Below are positions 1 through 10,106 of a stretch of 64,000 nt of DNA, piece by piece. The DNA is from Shewanella saliphila. Its GTDB lineage: Bacteria; Pseudomonadota; Gammaproteobacteria; Enterobacterales; Shewanellaceae. The DNA lies in the NCBI RefSeq assembly GCF_014648295.1, contig NZ_BMQV01000016.1, positions 19,273-83,272 of the forward strand. Direction: 5' to 3'. The notes beneath the pieces were generated by a model. That model had not been told where the DNA came from. It made no database searches and saw only the letters and a list, made by a program, of their open reading frames with translations. A program made the translations under genes and the position numbers. Each line of letters begins with the position of its first letter. Position 1 is the stretch's first letter.

Positions 1-50
1 TGTAAACACCAAAGGCCTTGTTGCCCAACAGTGACGACTTACCTAGGACT

Positions 51-75
51 ACCAATTGACAAATCAACCATTGGT
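51..75. promoter_or_regulatory. Possible operator before the alginate lyase operon
   Basis: Six-base arms ACCAAT (51-56) and ATTGGT (70-75) form an inverted repeat about 35 bases before the first alginate lyase start. Its place suits a regulator binding site, but short arms like these arise by chance. No regulator gene is visible in the window. Confidence 0.25.
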
Positions 76-109
76 GGAAAATTAAAAACGGCTATATTCG
101 AGAGTTCAT

Positions 110-2398
110 ATGAAACCATTTAATAACAAAACACCCTTTTCCTGTAAGTTATTAACACAATGGTTAGTCTTATTAATGTTTGCTTCCTTCTCTGTTCAGG
201 TTAATGCCCAAGAACATTTAGTGGCATCACAAGCACAATACGAACAAGCATTAAAACACTTACAGCCAGGTGATAAAATCATCTTAAAAAATGGTATTTG
301 GCAAGATTTTGAAATCGACTTTATCGCGAAAGGCAACGCAGAAGCCCCCATCGAATTAACCGCACAAACTAAAGGCAAAGTGATTTTATCTGGCCAATCA
401 AATTTAACGTTAGCCGGTGAGTATTTAACAGTTTCCGGTTTGGTGTTTAAACACGGCTTTACGCCTAGTAAAGAAGTCATTTCTTTTAAAAAAACCGATA
501 CTCAAGTGGCTAACCACTCACGAGTGACCGAAATGGTAATCGATAATTACAATAACCCAGACCGTCAAGTGCCAGACAATTGGATTGGTTTGTATGGCCA
601 GCACAACCGCTTAGATCACAATCATTTTACGGCTAAACGCAATGCAGGCGTAACCTTAGCCGTTCGCCTTGAGGGTGAACATAACCAACAAAATCAACAT
701 CGCATTGATCATAACTATTTTGGCCCTCGCCCAATTCTAGGCTCTAACGGCGGCGAAACCATTAGAATAGGCACCAGCCATCACTCGCTTTCAGACTCAT
801 TAACCGTGGTCGAAAATAATTTTTTTGACCGCTGCGACGGTGAAGTTGAAATCATTTCGGTTAAGTCAGGTAAAAACCGCATACAAAACAATTTGTTTTA
901 TCAGTCTCGTGGCACATTAACCCTAAGACATGGCAACGGAAATATCATCGACAGTAATGTGTTTTTAGGTAACGGTATTGACCATACTGGTGGGATCAGG
1001 ATTATTAATCGCGATCAAATCGTCACCAACAACTACCTTGAAGGGTTAACCGGCACTCGCTTTGGTAGTGGATTGACCATTATGAATGGCGTACCTAACT
1101 CGCCGCTGAATCGCTACCATCAAGTGGTCAATGCCAATATTAACCACAATAGCTTTATCAACCTTGAGCATATCGAGCTAGCTGCGGGAAGTGACAGCGA
1201 ACGCTCAGCCCCACCTCAAGATAGCACACTGACTCAAAACCTATTTATCAACTCAACCGCACCCTTTTCCGTGCATGACGATATCAACGGATTAACATTT
1301 ACAGACAACCTCAGTAATATTAGCCTCAACAAAATCAATCCAATTATCGCCAAAGGACTTAACTCTCAACAGGTTCCCCTTGCGCGGGCAGCTAATGGCT
1401 TACTCTACCCAAGCGATACAGCCTTAACCCATTACGGTGCAACGCCAAAATTAACGCCTACATTAAAACAACATACCGGCGTAAGTTGGTACCCAAAATC
1501 TGAACTTAGTGTTGCGTTTCAATCTGGCAATATCATCACGGTGAGTTCAGAAGAAGGCGAGCTAGGCACTGCGGTGCAAAGCGCTCAGCCGGGCGATATC
1601 TTGTTGCTAAAAGATGGCCATTATAACGTCAGTAACATCTTAGCCATCACTAAGCCCCTTACGTTTAAAGCCCTAAATAAGCATCAAGCCATTATCAGTT
1701 TTAAGCGCCCTAGCCTGTTTGAAATTCAAAATAACGGTAATTTACAACTCGACGGGTTACGTATAACCGGCATAAACAGCCCCAATGCTAGCGGTAACAG
1801 TGTTGTTAGAACTAGTTCAACAGGGATGTTAACTAATTATCGTTTTGAGATGTTCAACAGCATCGTTGAACAGCTCAAGACTCACCATCAATTCCATTTT
1901 TTCGACTCGGGTAATCGTGCATTTGCCGATGAAATAAATATCTCTCATAACCTGTTTAGTCACATATCAGGTGATCTTTTTCGCCTAGATAAAGAAACAG
2001 ACGACAAAGGCATTTATAACGCCGAATACCTCACACTCAGTCATAACCAATTTGAACATATACAAGGTAGCGTCGCTTCGGTATATCGCGGTGGAAAAGA
2101 TGAAAGTACCTTTGGCCCACATGTTTCAATTAAGCATAACCAGTTTCATGATGTAGCTATGGGCAAACAGAATTCACCTGCTGCATTGTTAAAGCTTCAT
2201 GGGGTACAAGTGAGCCAAATAGATCACAACAGTTTTAGCGACAGCGCAGCCATTGTTGTTGAGCATACTGTCGGCGAACCCAAAACAAATATCACTAACA
2301 ATAAACTCATCAACAGTGCACTCCCACAAGTCAGCGAATTAGTCACCACGGGTCAGCACACAGCCAACATCAACAATAATAAAGTGCAAACAAGATGA
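110..2398 (+). CDS. Alginate lyase, PL6 (chondroitinase B) family
   Basis: Predicted secreted poly(mannuronate/guluronate) lyase that cuts alginate by beta-elimination. Residues 1-33 form a signal peptide with a likely cut after VNA. The body is rich in Asn- and His-containing beta-helix repeats, as in PL6 enzymes. K252 (in SVKSG) and R273 (in LRHGN) have the same 21-residue spacing as the catalytic Lys and Arg of known PL6 lyases. At 762 residues it is a long, two-part PL6: a second beta-helix-like half begins near residue 465. It overlaps the next gene by ATGA, so the two lyases are co-translated. Endo or exo action and M/G preference cannot be read from the sequence. Confidence 0.9.
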   Translation: MKPFNNKTPFSCKLLTQWLVLLMFASFSVQVNAQEHLVASQAQYEQALKHLQPGDKIILKNGIWQDFEIDFIAKGNAEAPIELTAQTKGKVILSGQSNLTLAGEYLTVSGLVFKHGFTPSKEVISFKKTDTQVANHSRVTEMVIDNYNNPDRQVPDNWIGLYGQHNRLDHNHFTAKRNAGVTLAVRLEGEHNQQNQHRIDHNYFGPRPILGSNGGETIRIGTSHHSLSDSLTVVENNFFDRCDGEVEIISVKSGKNRIQNNLFYQSRGTLTLRHGNGNIIDSNVFLGNGIDHTGGIRIINRDQIVTNNYLEGLTGTRFGSGLTIMNGVPNSPLNRYHQVVNANINHNSFINLEHIELAAGSDSERSAPPQDSTLTQNLFINSTAPFSVHDDINGLTFTDNLSNISLNKINPIIAKGLNSQQVPLARAANGLLYPSDTALTHYGATPKLTPTLKQHTGVSWYPKSELSVAFQSGNIITVSSEEGELGTAVQSAQPGDILLLKDGHYNVSNILAITKPLTFKALNKHQAIISFKRPSLFEIQNNGNLQLDGLRITGINSPNASGNSVVRTSSTGMLTNYRFEMFNSIVEQLKTHHQFHFFDSGNRAFADEINISHNLFSHISGDLFRLDKETDDKGIYNAEYLTLSHNQFEHIQGSVASVYRGGKDESTFGPHVSIKHNQFHDVAMGKQNSPAALLKLHGVQVSQIDHNSFSDSAAIVVEHTVGEPKTNITNNKLINSALPQVSELVTTGQHTANINNNKVQTR

Positions 2399-4686
2399 AA
2401 AAAAACGTCCTAAAACAGCTGTCAATACCCAGTATTAGTCGAACGTTGCGTTACTTTGACGTCATATTGGTTGGCATTGCACTGGCCCTATTGGGCATCA
2501 ATTTACCGGCGAATGCCGCCAGCCATCCCAACCTTGTAATTAATCAACAAGACGTCGCAGCCATGCAGAAGGCTATTACCGAGCAAGGGGCTTTTCAAGA
2601 TGCATTTAAGGCCAAGCTTAATCAGGTTGATATCGGCCTAAATCAATCTATTGAAGTACCATTACCTCAAGATGGCGGTGGAGGTTATACCCACGAAAAG
2701 CACAAACGCAATTATCAGCAAATGTACGACACCGGCATTATTTATCAGCTTACTGGCGATAAAAAATATGCTGAATATGTAAAAAACATGCTGCTGCAAT
2801 ACGCTGCGCTCTACCCTGAACTACCTGTGCACCCTAAACGCAAAAACAGCAACGCAGGCAAACTGTTTTGGCAAGGCCTTAACGAAGCCGTTTGGTTAGT
2901 GCATACCATTCAGGCTTACGACTTTATTTACCCTGCATTGACACAAACCGAGCGCAATACAATCGAATCAGGGGCAATTATCCCCGTAGCATTGTTTTTA
3001 TCAGAGCAGTCGCCTCACACCTTCAACAAAGTACATAACCACGGCACCTGGGCCACTGCAGCCGTAGGCATGACAGGTTACGTACTTAACAAACCCTTGT
3101 GGGTTGAGCGTGCTTTATATGACCTTGACCTCGCCAAAAAAGGCGGCTTTATGCGCCAGTTAGACGAGTTGTTTTCACCTGATGGTTATTATAACGAAGG
3201 GCCTTATTATCAACGTTATGCGTTAATGCCGTTTGTTACCTTTGCCAAAGCAATTGAACAGAATGAACCGCAACGCAAAATCTTTGAGTATCGAGACGGC
3301 ATTATACTTAAGGCGATAAATACCACAGCAGCGCTAAGCTACAATAAGTTGTTATTTCCGTTAAACGATGCCATTAAAAGCAAAGGAATAGACACCATCG
3401 AATTGGTCAATGGTGTTGCAATAGCGTATGGCTTAAATGCCGACCCAACATTACTCGATATCGCCAAACAACAAAACACCATTTTATTAACCGGTGATGG
3501 CCTTAAAGTCGCGCAAGGATTAGACCAGCAACTGCAACAACCTTTTGCTTTTAACTCTGAGTTATATCGTGACGGTAAACAAGGCGCTGAAGGCGCACTT
3601 GTGGTCATGCGTAATGGTAAGCCAACCGACCAGGCCTTAGTCTACAAAGCCACGGCACAAGGTTTGGGCCATGGCCACTTTGATAAACTCACCTGGCAGT
3701 TTTACGACCAAGGAAATGAAATTGTCTCTGACTATGGTGCAGCTCGATTTTTGAATATAGAAGCTAAATCTGGCGGCGGATATTTACCAGAAAACACCAG
3801 CTGGGCTAAGCAAACGATTGCCCACAACACGTTAGTTGTCGATGAAACAAGCCATTTTAATGGCAAGGTAAAGCAAGCGAATAAACATCACCCGACAATC
3901 CATTTTTACGACCAACAACAAAACTTAACCCTTGCGTCAGCCTCGATTGACAGTGCTTACGATGATGTCGCCTTCAAGCGCACTTTTGCTCTGGTTAATA
4001 TTCCACAGCGCGAGGCTGTTATTGTTGTCGACATACTCAGCGCAACATCGAGTCAGTCGCACCAATACGACTTACCAGTGCATTATCAAGGCCAATTGAT
4101 TGACACCAACTTTGACCGAGAAGCATCACTCACACAACTGTCTACACTGGGCAGCGATAATGGCTATCAACACTTATGGTTGTTAGCAACCGCCAACTTA
4201 AGCCAAGACCAACCTCGAGATTCACTCGCTAGAGTTACCTGGTTAAATGACAATGGTCGTTTTTATAGCCATAGCACGTTAGTCAGCACTAACACTGGCA
4301 AACATCAGCAAATGTTGTTTACTCAGCTAGGGGCAAACGATCCCAATATGAACTTACGCCAACAAACGGCGTTTATTTATCGGGTTGAAGCCAGCGATCA
4401 CACTTTTGTTAGCGTGCTTGAGCCACATGGCGAATACAACCCAGCAAAAGAGTTCACTATTGGCGCCACCAGCAACATTGCAGCCTTGACTCACCACCAA
4501 CAAGCAGAGCTATCCGCAGTACACATCCGCTTTAAAGACGGTGAACAATATCTATTGGCAATAAACCATCACGAGCAAGCATTAACCGAACAAAACCAAA
4601 GTGTCATCAACATTAATGGTGTGCAGTACCCGTTTAATGGCCGCGCCCAACTTTTAGGGCCGCTCAACACAGGCTCATTTAATTAA
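2395..4686 (+). CDS. Oligoalginate lyase, PL17 family (heparinase II/III-like)
   Basis: Predicted exo-type alginate lyase that releases unsaturated monouronate from oligomers. The N-terminus has a hydrophobic stretch (about residues 21-42) ending in ANA, a signal peptide or anchor. An alpha/alpha-toroid domain follows, then a heparinase II/III-like beta-sandwich. N215-H216 (in HNHGTW), the tyrosines of NEGPYYQRY near 271-275 and H428 (in GHGHFDK) match the positions of PL17 active-site residues. It starts inside the stop of the PL6 gene. Endo-acting PL6 followed by exo-acting PL17 would take polymer to monomer. Confidence 0.9.
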   Translation: MKKNVLKQLSIPSISRTLRYFDVILVGIALALLGINLPANAASHPNLVINQQDVAAMQKAITEQGAFQDAFKAKLNQVDIGLNQSIEVPLPQDGGGGYTHEKHKRNYQQMYDTGIIYQLTGDKKYAEYVKNMLLQYAALYPELPVHPKRKNSNAGKLFWQGLNEAVWLVHTIQAYDFIYPALTQTERNTIESGAIIPVALFLSEQSPHTFNKVHNHGTWATAAVGMTGYVLNKPLWVERALYDLDLAKKGGFMRQLDELFSPDGYYNEGPYYQRYALMPFVTFAKAIEQNEPQRKIFEYRDGIILKAINTTAALSYNKLLFPLNDAIKSKGIDTIELVNGVAIAYGLNADPTLLDIAKQQNTILLTGDGLKVAQGLDQQLQQPFAFNSELYRDGKQGAEGALVVMRNGKPTDQALVYKATAQGLGHGHFDKLTWQFYDQGNEIVSDYGAARFLNIEAKSGGGYLPENTSWAKQTIAHNTLVVDETSHFNGKVKQANKHHPTIHFYDQQQNLTLASASIDSAYDDVAFKRTFALVNIPQREAVIVVDILSATSSQSHQYDLPVHYQGQLIDTNFDREASLTQLSTLGSDNGYQHLWLLATANLSQDQPRDSLARVTWLNDNGRFYSHSTLVSTNTGKHQQMLFTQLGANDPNMNLRQQTAFIYRVEASDHTFVSVLEPHGEYNPAKEFTIGATSNIAALTHHQQAELSAVHIRFKDGEQYLLAINHHEQALTEQNQSVININGVQYPFNGRAQLLGPLNTGSFN

Positions 4687-4721
4687 GCAAAAATTTAAAA
4701 CAAAATTAGGAGCAACACACA

Positions 4722-5069
4722 ATGAAACAGAATCAACATTTTGGCTTTGGCGATAAAACAGAAATACAAGACATTGGCGGCGGATTAAAGCGTCAAATGC
4801 TGGGTTATAACCACGAACTAATGGCAGTAAAGATTTGGTTTGATAAAGGTGCAGAAGGTTATGTGCATGCTCATCGCCACTCTCAAGTATCGTATGTTGT
4901 AGAAGGAGAGTTTCATGTCAATGTGGACGGTGTGATTCAAATACTTCATGCCGGCGACAGCTTTTTTATCCCACCTCATGTTGAGCACGGTGCTGTGTGC
5001 CCAACCGGCGGCATTTTAATTGATACTTTTAGTCCTCCTCGTGAAGACTTTGTTGAGGACTTAGCATGA
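4722..5069 (+). CDS. kdgF: KdgF-type cupin, unsaturated uronate linearisation
   Basis: Small single-domain cupin of 115 residues. KdgF proteins speed the opening of 4,5-unsaturated monouronates to the linear keto form (DEH for alginate). The metal-binding pattern is complete: H49, H51 and Q55 in the first cupin motif and H89 in the second, with the typical SYVVEGE strand between. A good ribosome site (TTAGGAG) precedes the ATG. It sits between the PL17 lyase and the importer and overlaps the importer start by ATGA, so its role in alginate breakdown is well supported by context. Confidence 0.85.
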   Translation: MKQNQHFGFGDKTEIQDIGGGLKRQMLGYNHELMAVKIWFDKGAEGYVHAHRHSQVSYVVEGEFHVNVDGVIQILHAGDSFFIPPHVEHGAVCPTGGILIDTFSPPREDFVEDLA

Positions 5070-6349
5070 AAAACAGCCCGTTTAAACTAAACCATTTACG
5101 ATGGCTAGTGGTTAGTTTAGTTGCCCTCGCCACCGTCATTAACTATATCGACCGCTCTGCCCTGGCCATTATGTGGCCGGGCATTGCCGAAGACTTAGGC
5201 CTAGACAAAAGTGATTATGCCAATATTATCACTGTGTTTATGATCTCTTACGCCATTGGCCAATCGCTGTTTGGTAAAATATTTGATGCCATTGGTACGC
5301 GTTTAGGCTTTTTACTGTCGATTGTGGTGTGGTCGGTGTCGATTGCATTACACGCCATAGCGGCAACAGCAATGTCATTTGCCGTGTTTAGAGCCATTCT
5401 TGGTATCGGTGAAGCCGGTAACTGGCCCGGTGCAACCAAGGCCAATGCAGAATGGTTTCCCATTAAAGAGCGTGCTCTTGCCCAAGGAATTTTTAACTCT
5501 GGCGCTTCGCTAGGTTCTATTATTGCTCCGCCATTAATCGCCTTTTTATATGCATTTTTAGGCTGGCAAGCGACGTTTATCGTGATAGGCGCCTTGGGGA
5601 TTATCTGGATCATCCCATGGATGATTATTTACAAATCAGCGCCTGACGCCCACCCATGGATTACCGAAACCGAACGCCAATATATTCTTAGCGGTCAGCA
5701 ATGCGCCACCGAAACCAATCAAACTGAAGAATATGTACCTACCACAGGGCAACTACTCGGCCATCGCCAAGCATGGGGCGTAATTGCCGCACGTTTCTTT
5801 ATCGACCCTATTTGGTGGTTATTCGTTGCCTGGCTACCATTATATTTAAATGAAAAATTTGGCTTTGATGTGAAAGAAATTGGTGCATTTGCCTGGCTAC
5901 CTTACGTAGGTGCTGCAATTGGTGCATTGTTTGGCGGTTGGTTTAGCGGCCATTTATTAAGTCGAGGCTGGACAGTCAACAAAGCTCGTCGTAGCGCGAT
6001 TGTATTAGGTTGTGTTGTGATGCTTCCGGCACTGTTATTAACCTCACAGGCAGCAACACCTTGGTTAGCAATGGGATTGATTGCAGTTATTTTATTTGGT
6101 TTTCAAACCGCCATTGGTAATGTGCAAACCTTACCAAGTGATTACTTCTCGGGTAAAACCGTGGGGACGTTAGCAGGTATTAGTGGTACATCTGCAGTAC
6201 TAAGTGTGATTATTACTATCCAGCTGGTGCCTATGATGACTCAGGGTGGTGACTATACGCCATTCTTTATTTTAGGCGCAGCATTAGTACCGTTAGCGTT
6301 AATTTCATTATGGTTAGGTGGAAAAATTGAACCGGTAAAACCCAAGTAA
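5066..6349 (+). CDS. MFS transporter, hexuronate (ExuT-like) family
   Basis: Inner membrane importer of 427 residues with about twelve hydrophobic segments, of the anion:cation symporter branch that includes ExuT. The N-terminal NYIDRSALAI stretch is typical of that branch. It is the last gene of the alginate operon and overlaps kdgF, so the likely cargo is the unsaturated monouronate or DEH made by the two lyases. Substrate is inferred from context only. A strong terminator follows the stop. Confidence 0.82.
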   Translation: MKNSPFKLNHLRWLVVSLVALATVINYIDRSALAIMWPGIAEDLGLDKSDYANIITVFMISYAIGQSLFGKIFDAIGTRLGFLLSIVVWSVSIALHAIAATAMSFAVFRAILGIGEAGNWPGATKANAEWFPIKERALAQGIFNSGASLGSIIAPPLIAFLYAFLGWQATFIVIGALGIIWIIPWMIIYKSAPDAHPWITETERQYILSGQQCATETNQTEEYVPTTGQLLGHRQAWGVIAARFFIDPIWWLFVAWLPLYLNEKFGFDVKEIGAFAWLPYVGAAIGALFGGWFSGHLLSRGWTVNKARRSAIVLGCVVMLPALLLTSQAATPWLAMGLIAVILFGFQTAIGNVQTLPSDYFSGKTVGTLAGISGTSAVLSVIITIQLVPMMTQGGDYTPFFILGAALVPLALISLWLGGKIEPVKPK

Positions 6350-6368
6350 CCATATTAACTTAATACCT

Positions 6369-6405
6369 AAAAAGGCTTGCTCAACTCACGTTGGTAAGCC
6401 TTTTT
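6369..6405 (+). terminator. Terminator of the alginate operon
   Basis: Arms AAAAAGGCTT and AAGCCTTTTT form a stem closed by a 17-base loop and end in a T run. It lies 20 bases after the importer stop and 90 bases before the next gene. Confidence 0.8.
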
Positions 6406-6494
6406 GATTTACGCCAATCAATAAAGTCGCTGACTCGTCATAGTGGCGTCAACCCAGTATAATTTAACAAACGAGAATACATAAGACACAAGCA

Positions 6495-7268
6495 ATGGAC
6501 TATATCGCAATCAATAAACAAGCTTGGGATAAGCGAACTAAAATTCATCTAGCGTCATCTTTTTATGACTTACAGGCGTTTATAGACGGCAATACATCAT
6601 TAAATCCCATTGAATTAGCACAAATGGGCGATGTTAATCATAAAAGCTTACTGCATTTACAGTGTCACTTTGGCCAAGACAGTTTATCGTGGGCACGATT
6701 AGGCGCCAAAGTCACTGGTGTTGATTTATCGAGTGAGTCAATTGCAACCGCCCAACAACTGGCAAACCAATTACAACTCGACACAAACTTTATCAACAGT
6801 GACATTTATCAGTTTGGCCTCAGCAACACCCAGCAATATGACAGGGTGTTTACTTCATATGGCGTATTAGCCTGGCTACCCGAACTGACGAGTTGGGCAC
6901 GCACTATTGTTAATGCACTCGTCCCTGGTGGTGAGTTCCATTTAGTTGAATTTCATCCATTTAATGATGTGCTATCTGGTTATGGTTATTTCTCGCAAAC
7001 ACAACCTGATATTGAAGATGAAGTCACTTACACAGAAAACCATAATAACCAAATCGAAACGGTGGCAACTTGGCCGCATCCGATAAGTGAAGTCATCAAT
7101 GCGCTTATTCAAGCAGGACTGACGATTGCGTCATTTAACGAACATCCATACAGCCCTTACGATTGTTTTGAGGGGCTAGAATATGTGCAAGATAAAGGAT
7201 ATCGATTACAACATAAAGGCCAAAACATCCCTTTAATTTATGCAATAAAAGCCATTAAACCGTTATAA
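6495..7268 (+). CDS. Class I SAM-dependent methyltransferase
   Basis: Cytoplasmic methyltransferase of 257 residues. The SAM-binding motif I appears as LHLQCHFGQDSLSWA near residues 53-67, followed by the acidic end of strand 2 (VTGVDLSSES). The Cys-His at the glycine-rich position is a known variant in this subfamily. The substrate cannot be told from sequence. It stands alone and overlaps the convergent gene downstream by six bases. Confidence 0.75.
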   Translation: MDYIAINKQAWDKRTKIHLASSFYDLQAFIDGNTSLNPIELAQMGDVNHKSLLHLQCHFGQDSLSWARLGAKVTGVDLSSESIATAQQLANQLQLDTNFINSDIYQFGLSNTQQYDRVFTSYGVLAWLPELTSWARTIVNALVPGGEFHLVEFHPFNDVLSGYGYFSQTQPDIEDEVTYTENHNNQIETVATWPHPISEVINALIQAGLTIASFNEHPYSPYDCFEGLEYVQDKGYRLQHKGQNIPLIYAIKAIKPL

Positions 7269-8168
7269 GCTTGGTGTTGTATCTGACGGTGTAGTATCAG
7301 ATGTTATCGATATCGATTGATGAGTCGCTGGCGGCGCGAACAATATGTTAAACCGCTGGGTTAACGTTAATTGTGGCTGGCTCACTTCACGCCACATATC
7401 ACGCCATTCGCTGAAGGTGACCACTAAAGGATTAAAACTGTTGACGGGTTTGGTAATACCATATTGCACGGTTTCATTTTCTGGCTCAAAGGTGCCAAAC
7501 ATTTTGTCCCAAATAATCAGCACTCCCGCGTAGTTTTTATCAATGTATTGCGGGTTACGCCCATGGTGAACGCGATGATGTGACGGTGTATTAAAAATCC
7601 ACTCTAATGGGCCTAAAGACTTAATCGCCTGGGTGTGAACAAAAAACTGTAATCCCAAATTAAGCAATACCGCAAACACCACCCAGTTAGGGTCAAACCC
7701 AATTACCACCAAAGGCAACCAAAATAACCACATACCCGCGAGTGGATACATTAGACTTTGCCTAAATGCAGTAGTGAAATTCATGTTTTCTGAACTGTGA
7801 TGCACAACATGAGCAGCCCACATCCACCGGATACGATGGCTGGCGCGGTGAAACCAGTAATAACAAAAGTCTTGAGCAACAATTAATAGCGCAAATGTTA
7901 ATAAGGTCATTTCAATATCAAACAAACGCCAACCAAAAAAGTGTAAATACACTTTCGCAATCAGCAAGCCTGCAATAATGTCTGCCACCTGATGCATTCC
8001 TGCTAATACAAAATTACACACCACTTCAGCCGGACGGTACTGGGCACTGACAGGTAAACGCCTTAGGCGCACGCCAAACCACCACTCCAGAGCAATACAA
8101 ATAAAAAATAGTGGCGCTAACGCCAGTAATAGCCACTCAGGGTGGGTAATCAGTAAATCCATGTCCAT
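7263..8168 (-). CDS. Sterol desaturase / fatty acid hydroxylase family protein
   Basis: Membrane di-iron oxygenase family protein of about 301 residues. Histidine clusters HRASH, HVVHH and HHRVHH are the iron ligands of this family and lie between hydrophobic segments. Members hydroxylate or desaturate lipids, carotenoids or ether lipids, and the substrate here is unknown. The start is set at 8168 because GGAA lies six bases before that ATG. An ATG four codons upstream (8180) has no ribosome site. It lies just downstream of, and on the same strand as, the DUF2804 gene. Confidence 0.78.
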   Translation of the reverse strand: MDMDLLITHPEWLLLALAPLFFICIALEWWFGVRLRRLPVSAQYRPAEVVCNFVLAGMHQVADIIAGLLIAKVYLHFFGWRLFDIEMTLLTFALLIVAQDFCYYWFHRASHRIRWMWAAHVVHHSSENMNFTTAFRQSLMYPLAGMWLFWLPLVVIGFDPNWVVFAVLLNLGLQFFVHTQAIKSLGPLEWIFNTPSHHRVHHGRNPQYIDKNYAGVLIIWDKMFGTFEPENETVQYGITKPVNSFNPLVVTFSEWRDMWREVSQPQLTLTQRFNILFAPPATHQSISITSDTTPSDTTPSL

Positions 8169-8222
8169 ATGATTTTCCATTTGTTATTTTTGTTTTTTGT
8201 GTGGTTGCTGAACACTAGTTTA

Positions 8223-9248
8223 TTACCATTTAGCAAAATGATCTTCGGTGAGTCCAAGCTGATTATGTAGTCGGTATTGATTACCGTTGTTATCGCTTAT
8301 GACACCGCTAAAATAGCCAATATATTGCCTAAAGTTATTCTTCAGCCAGAGTAAATTGAGCTTTTCGCTACGCTGGTTAAGCGGCCTAAAATACAAATCA
8401 ACTTGACCATCATTAGTAGTGATATGCCACATATGATGTTGTGAATGGCGATTAAACTCAAACTGCGCAGCGCCTAATAAATGACGCTCACCATTTATCC
8501 ACATCACATTTTCTGTGTTGCCAGTTTCATTAACTCCCGCGGCTAGATTAAGCCCAATCACTCCCGCCTCAGTTTGCGCATTAATTGATGCCCAGCGCCA
8601 ACTTGTCTCACGGCGCATAAAGCCTGCTGAAAAATCATAACCGGCTAGTGCATACTGCAGAGGTTGCGGTTCATGATGAATGGTTAATTGTCCACTCACA
8701 GCCAAACCATTATGCTTTTGCGTATAGGTCCAGCCGTTATAGCCCGTTGGAGTGCACAAGCTTATTGGTAAGCTTAGCGGCGCCGGTTGTAACCGTAAAT
8801 TAGCTTGAATATGTGCTAAATGAATATCGACTTGCCATTGACCATCCACAATATCAATAGTGACACCTTTACGCTGGCTGCCAATTTTTGCCCGACCTTG
8901 TTTAGGCGACTGACTCATCTGACTACCTAAACCTAGCGGTTTGAGCCATTGGGTTTGAGTCAATTTATTGCTTTTTATCTCGTATAAATAACAAAATCCA
9001 TTCGTGACATAGCGAATGTCAGCAACAGCGAATGCCACAATGTAATGCGGTGTCACTATGCTCGCAAACTGAAATTGTTTATAAGCAAAATGCTTTGCAA
9101 GGGCTGATGCAGGCTTGTCCATCTCATTGTAAAACTGAAACTGTTTAACGTTGAGTGAGTCGACCATACCATCAAAAACACCAAACACCGGCTGTCCATC
9201 TGATTGAATTAATTGCAGTGGAGCTAATTGCGGTTGCACATGTTGCAT
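8223..9248 (-). CDS. DUF2804 domain protein
   Basis: Protein of about 341 residues matching the DUF2804 family as recognised from its opening (PLQLIQSDGQPVFGVFDG) and its Trp- and Gly-rich beta-strand pattern. No signal peptide is visible. Biochemical function is unknown. The start at 9248 is chosen because AGGA lies seven bases upstream; a start nine codons earlier would use TTG or ATG without a ribosome site. It is probably co-transcribed with the hydroxylase gene after it, and a link to lipid metabolism is only a guess. Confidence 0.7.
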   Translation of the reverse strand: MQHVQPQLAPLQLIQSDGQPVFGVFDGMVDSLNVKQFQFYNEMDKPASALAKHFAYKQFQFASIVTPHYIVAFAVADIRYVTNGFCYLYEIKSNKLTQTQWLKPLGLGSQMSQSPKQGRAKIGSQRKGVTIDIVDGQWQVDIHLAHIQANLRLQPAPLSLPISLCTPTGYNGWTYTQKHNGLAVSGQLTIHHEPQPLQYALAGYDFSAGFMRRETSWRWASINAQTEAGVIGLNLAAGVNETGNTENVMWINGERHLLGAAQFEFNRHSQHHMWHITTNDGQVDLYFRPLNQRSEKLNLLWLKNNFRQYIGYFSGVISDNNGNQYRLHNQLGLTEDHFAKW

Positions 9249-9475
9249 TTGGAGTCCTGTGTTATAAGCCATCAACGGAATAGAATTTAACCAACTTAAA
9301 CTGTATTAGTTAACGCTTCAAGTCAACATTAACACTGATAACATAACCATCAGCGACGTCACTAAATGAGGTAAGTTAACCGGCAATATAATTGCATTAA
9401 CGATCTGCTATTACACTGGAATGGTGAACAATTTCTGGTATCCTTTACTTACCTTTTGTTCAAAATAGTTGCCAA

Positions 9476-10045
9476 ATGAAATCATTTTTACCGATTTTAC
9501 TATCATCACTATTACTCACAGCTTGTGCCAGCTATGAGCCGACTCACGTTGGCTTAAACCCAACGCTTGGTGCTGTAAATTTACAAACCGAATTAGACTT
9601 CCCTGTAAAAGTAGAAACCATTGATACACGAGAAGCCAGCTTTGTGGTGAGATTTAACGATCCCGACACAACACCACGGTTAGTTAGCACAAGCGAGCCA
9701 GTTCGCCAACAATTGGACAAGCTGTTTCGCGATGGGATGATAAGAGCGGGCTATGTGGTTGACCCCGCAGCATCAACTTCGGTGCAATTTCAACTTAATT
9801 ATTTGCTTGCCGATGTCACCGATAGCACATTTAGCTTCGAGTCTAATACCCGGTTAGTCATTAATGTACTTGCTAAAAATGCCCAGCAGCAACTGACAAA
9901 ATCATATAACGCGAATGGTTACCTTAAAGGTCCGTTAAGCCCTGACTTTGCCACACTTGAACTTGACATTAATCAATTAATCGACAAACTCACCACTGAA
10001 ATCCTTAATGATGAAGAACTACATCAATTTATTCAGCGTAAATAA
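9476..10045 (+). CDS. yajG: YajG family lipoprotein
   Basis: Predicted lipoprotein of 189 residues. The signal peptide ends in the lipobox LLTAC with the lipidated cysteine at position 17. The rest fits the YajG family, whose function is poorly known. As in Escherichia coli it lies upstream of ampG, though here a cyclophilin and a small unknown gene stand between. The following gene starts about 60 bases after its stop. Confidence 0.78.
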   Translation: MKSFLPILLSSLLLTACASYEPTHVGLNPTLGAVNLQTELDFPVKVETIDTREASFVVRFNDPDTTPRLVSTSEPVRQQLDKLFRDGMIRAGYVVDPAASTSVQFQLNYLLADVTDSTFSFESNTRLVINVLAKNAQQQLTKSYNANGYLKGPLSPDFATLELDINQLIDKLTTEILNDEELHQFIQRK

Positions 10046-10106
10046 ATAGTTGCCTCAGTTAAGTGATATGCGGCATCCGTATGATGTCGTCAAAAGGACT
10101 CTCAAT

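Noticed and set aside
5248..5613. 121-codon open frame on the minus strand inside the MFS gene
   Set aside because: Shadow of a strongly supported membrane transporter gene, with no ribosome site.
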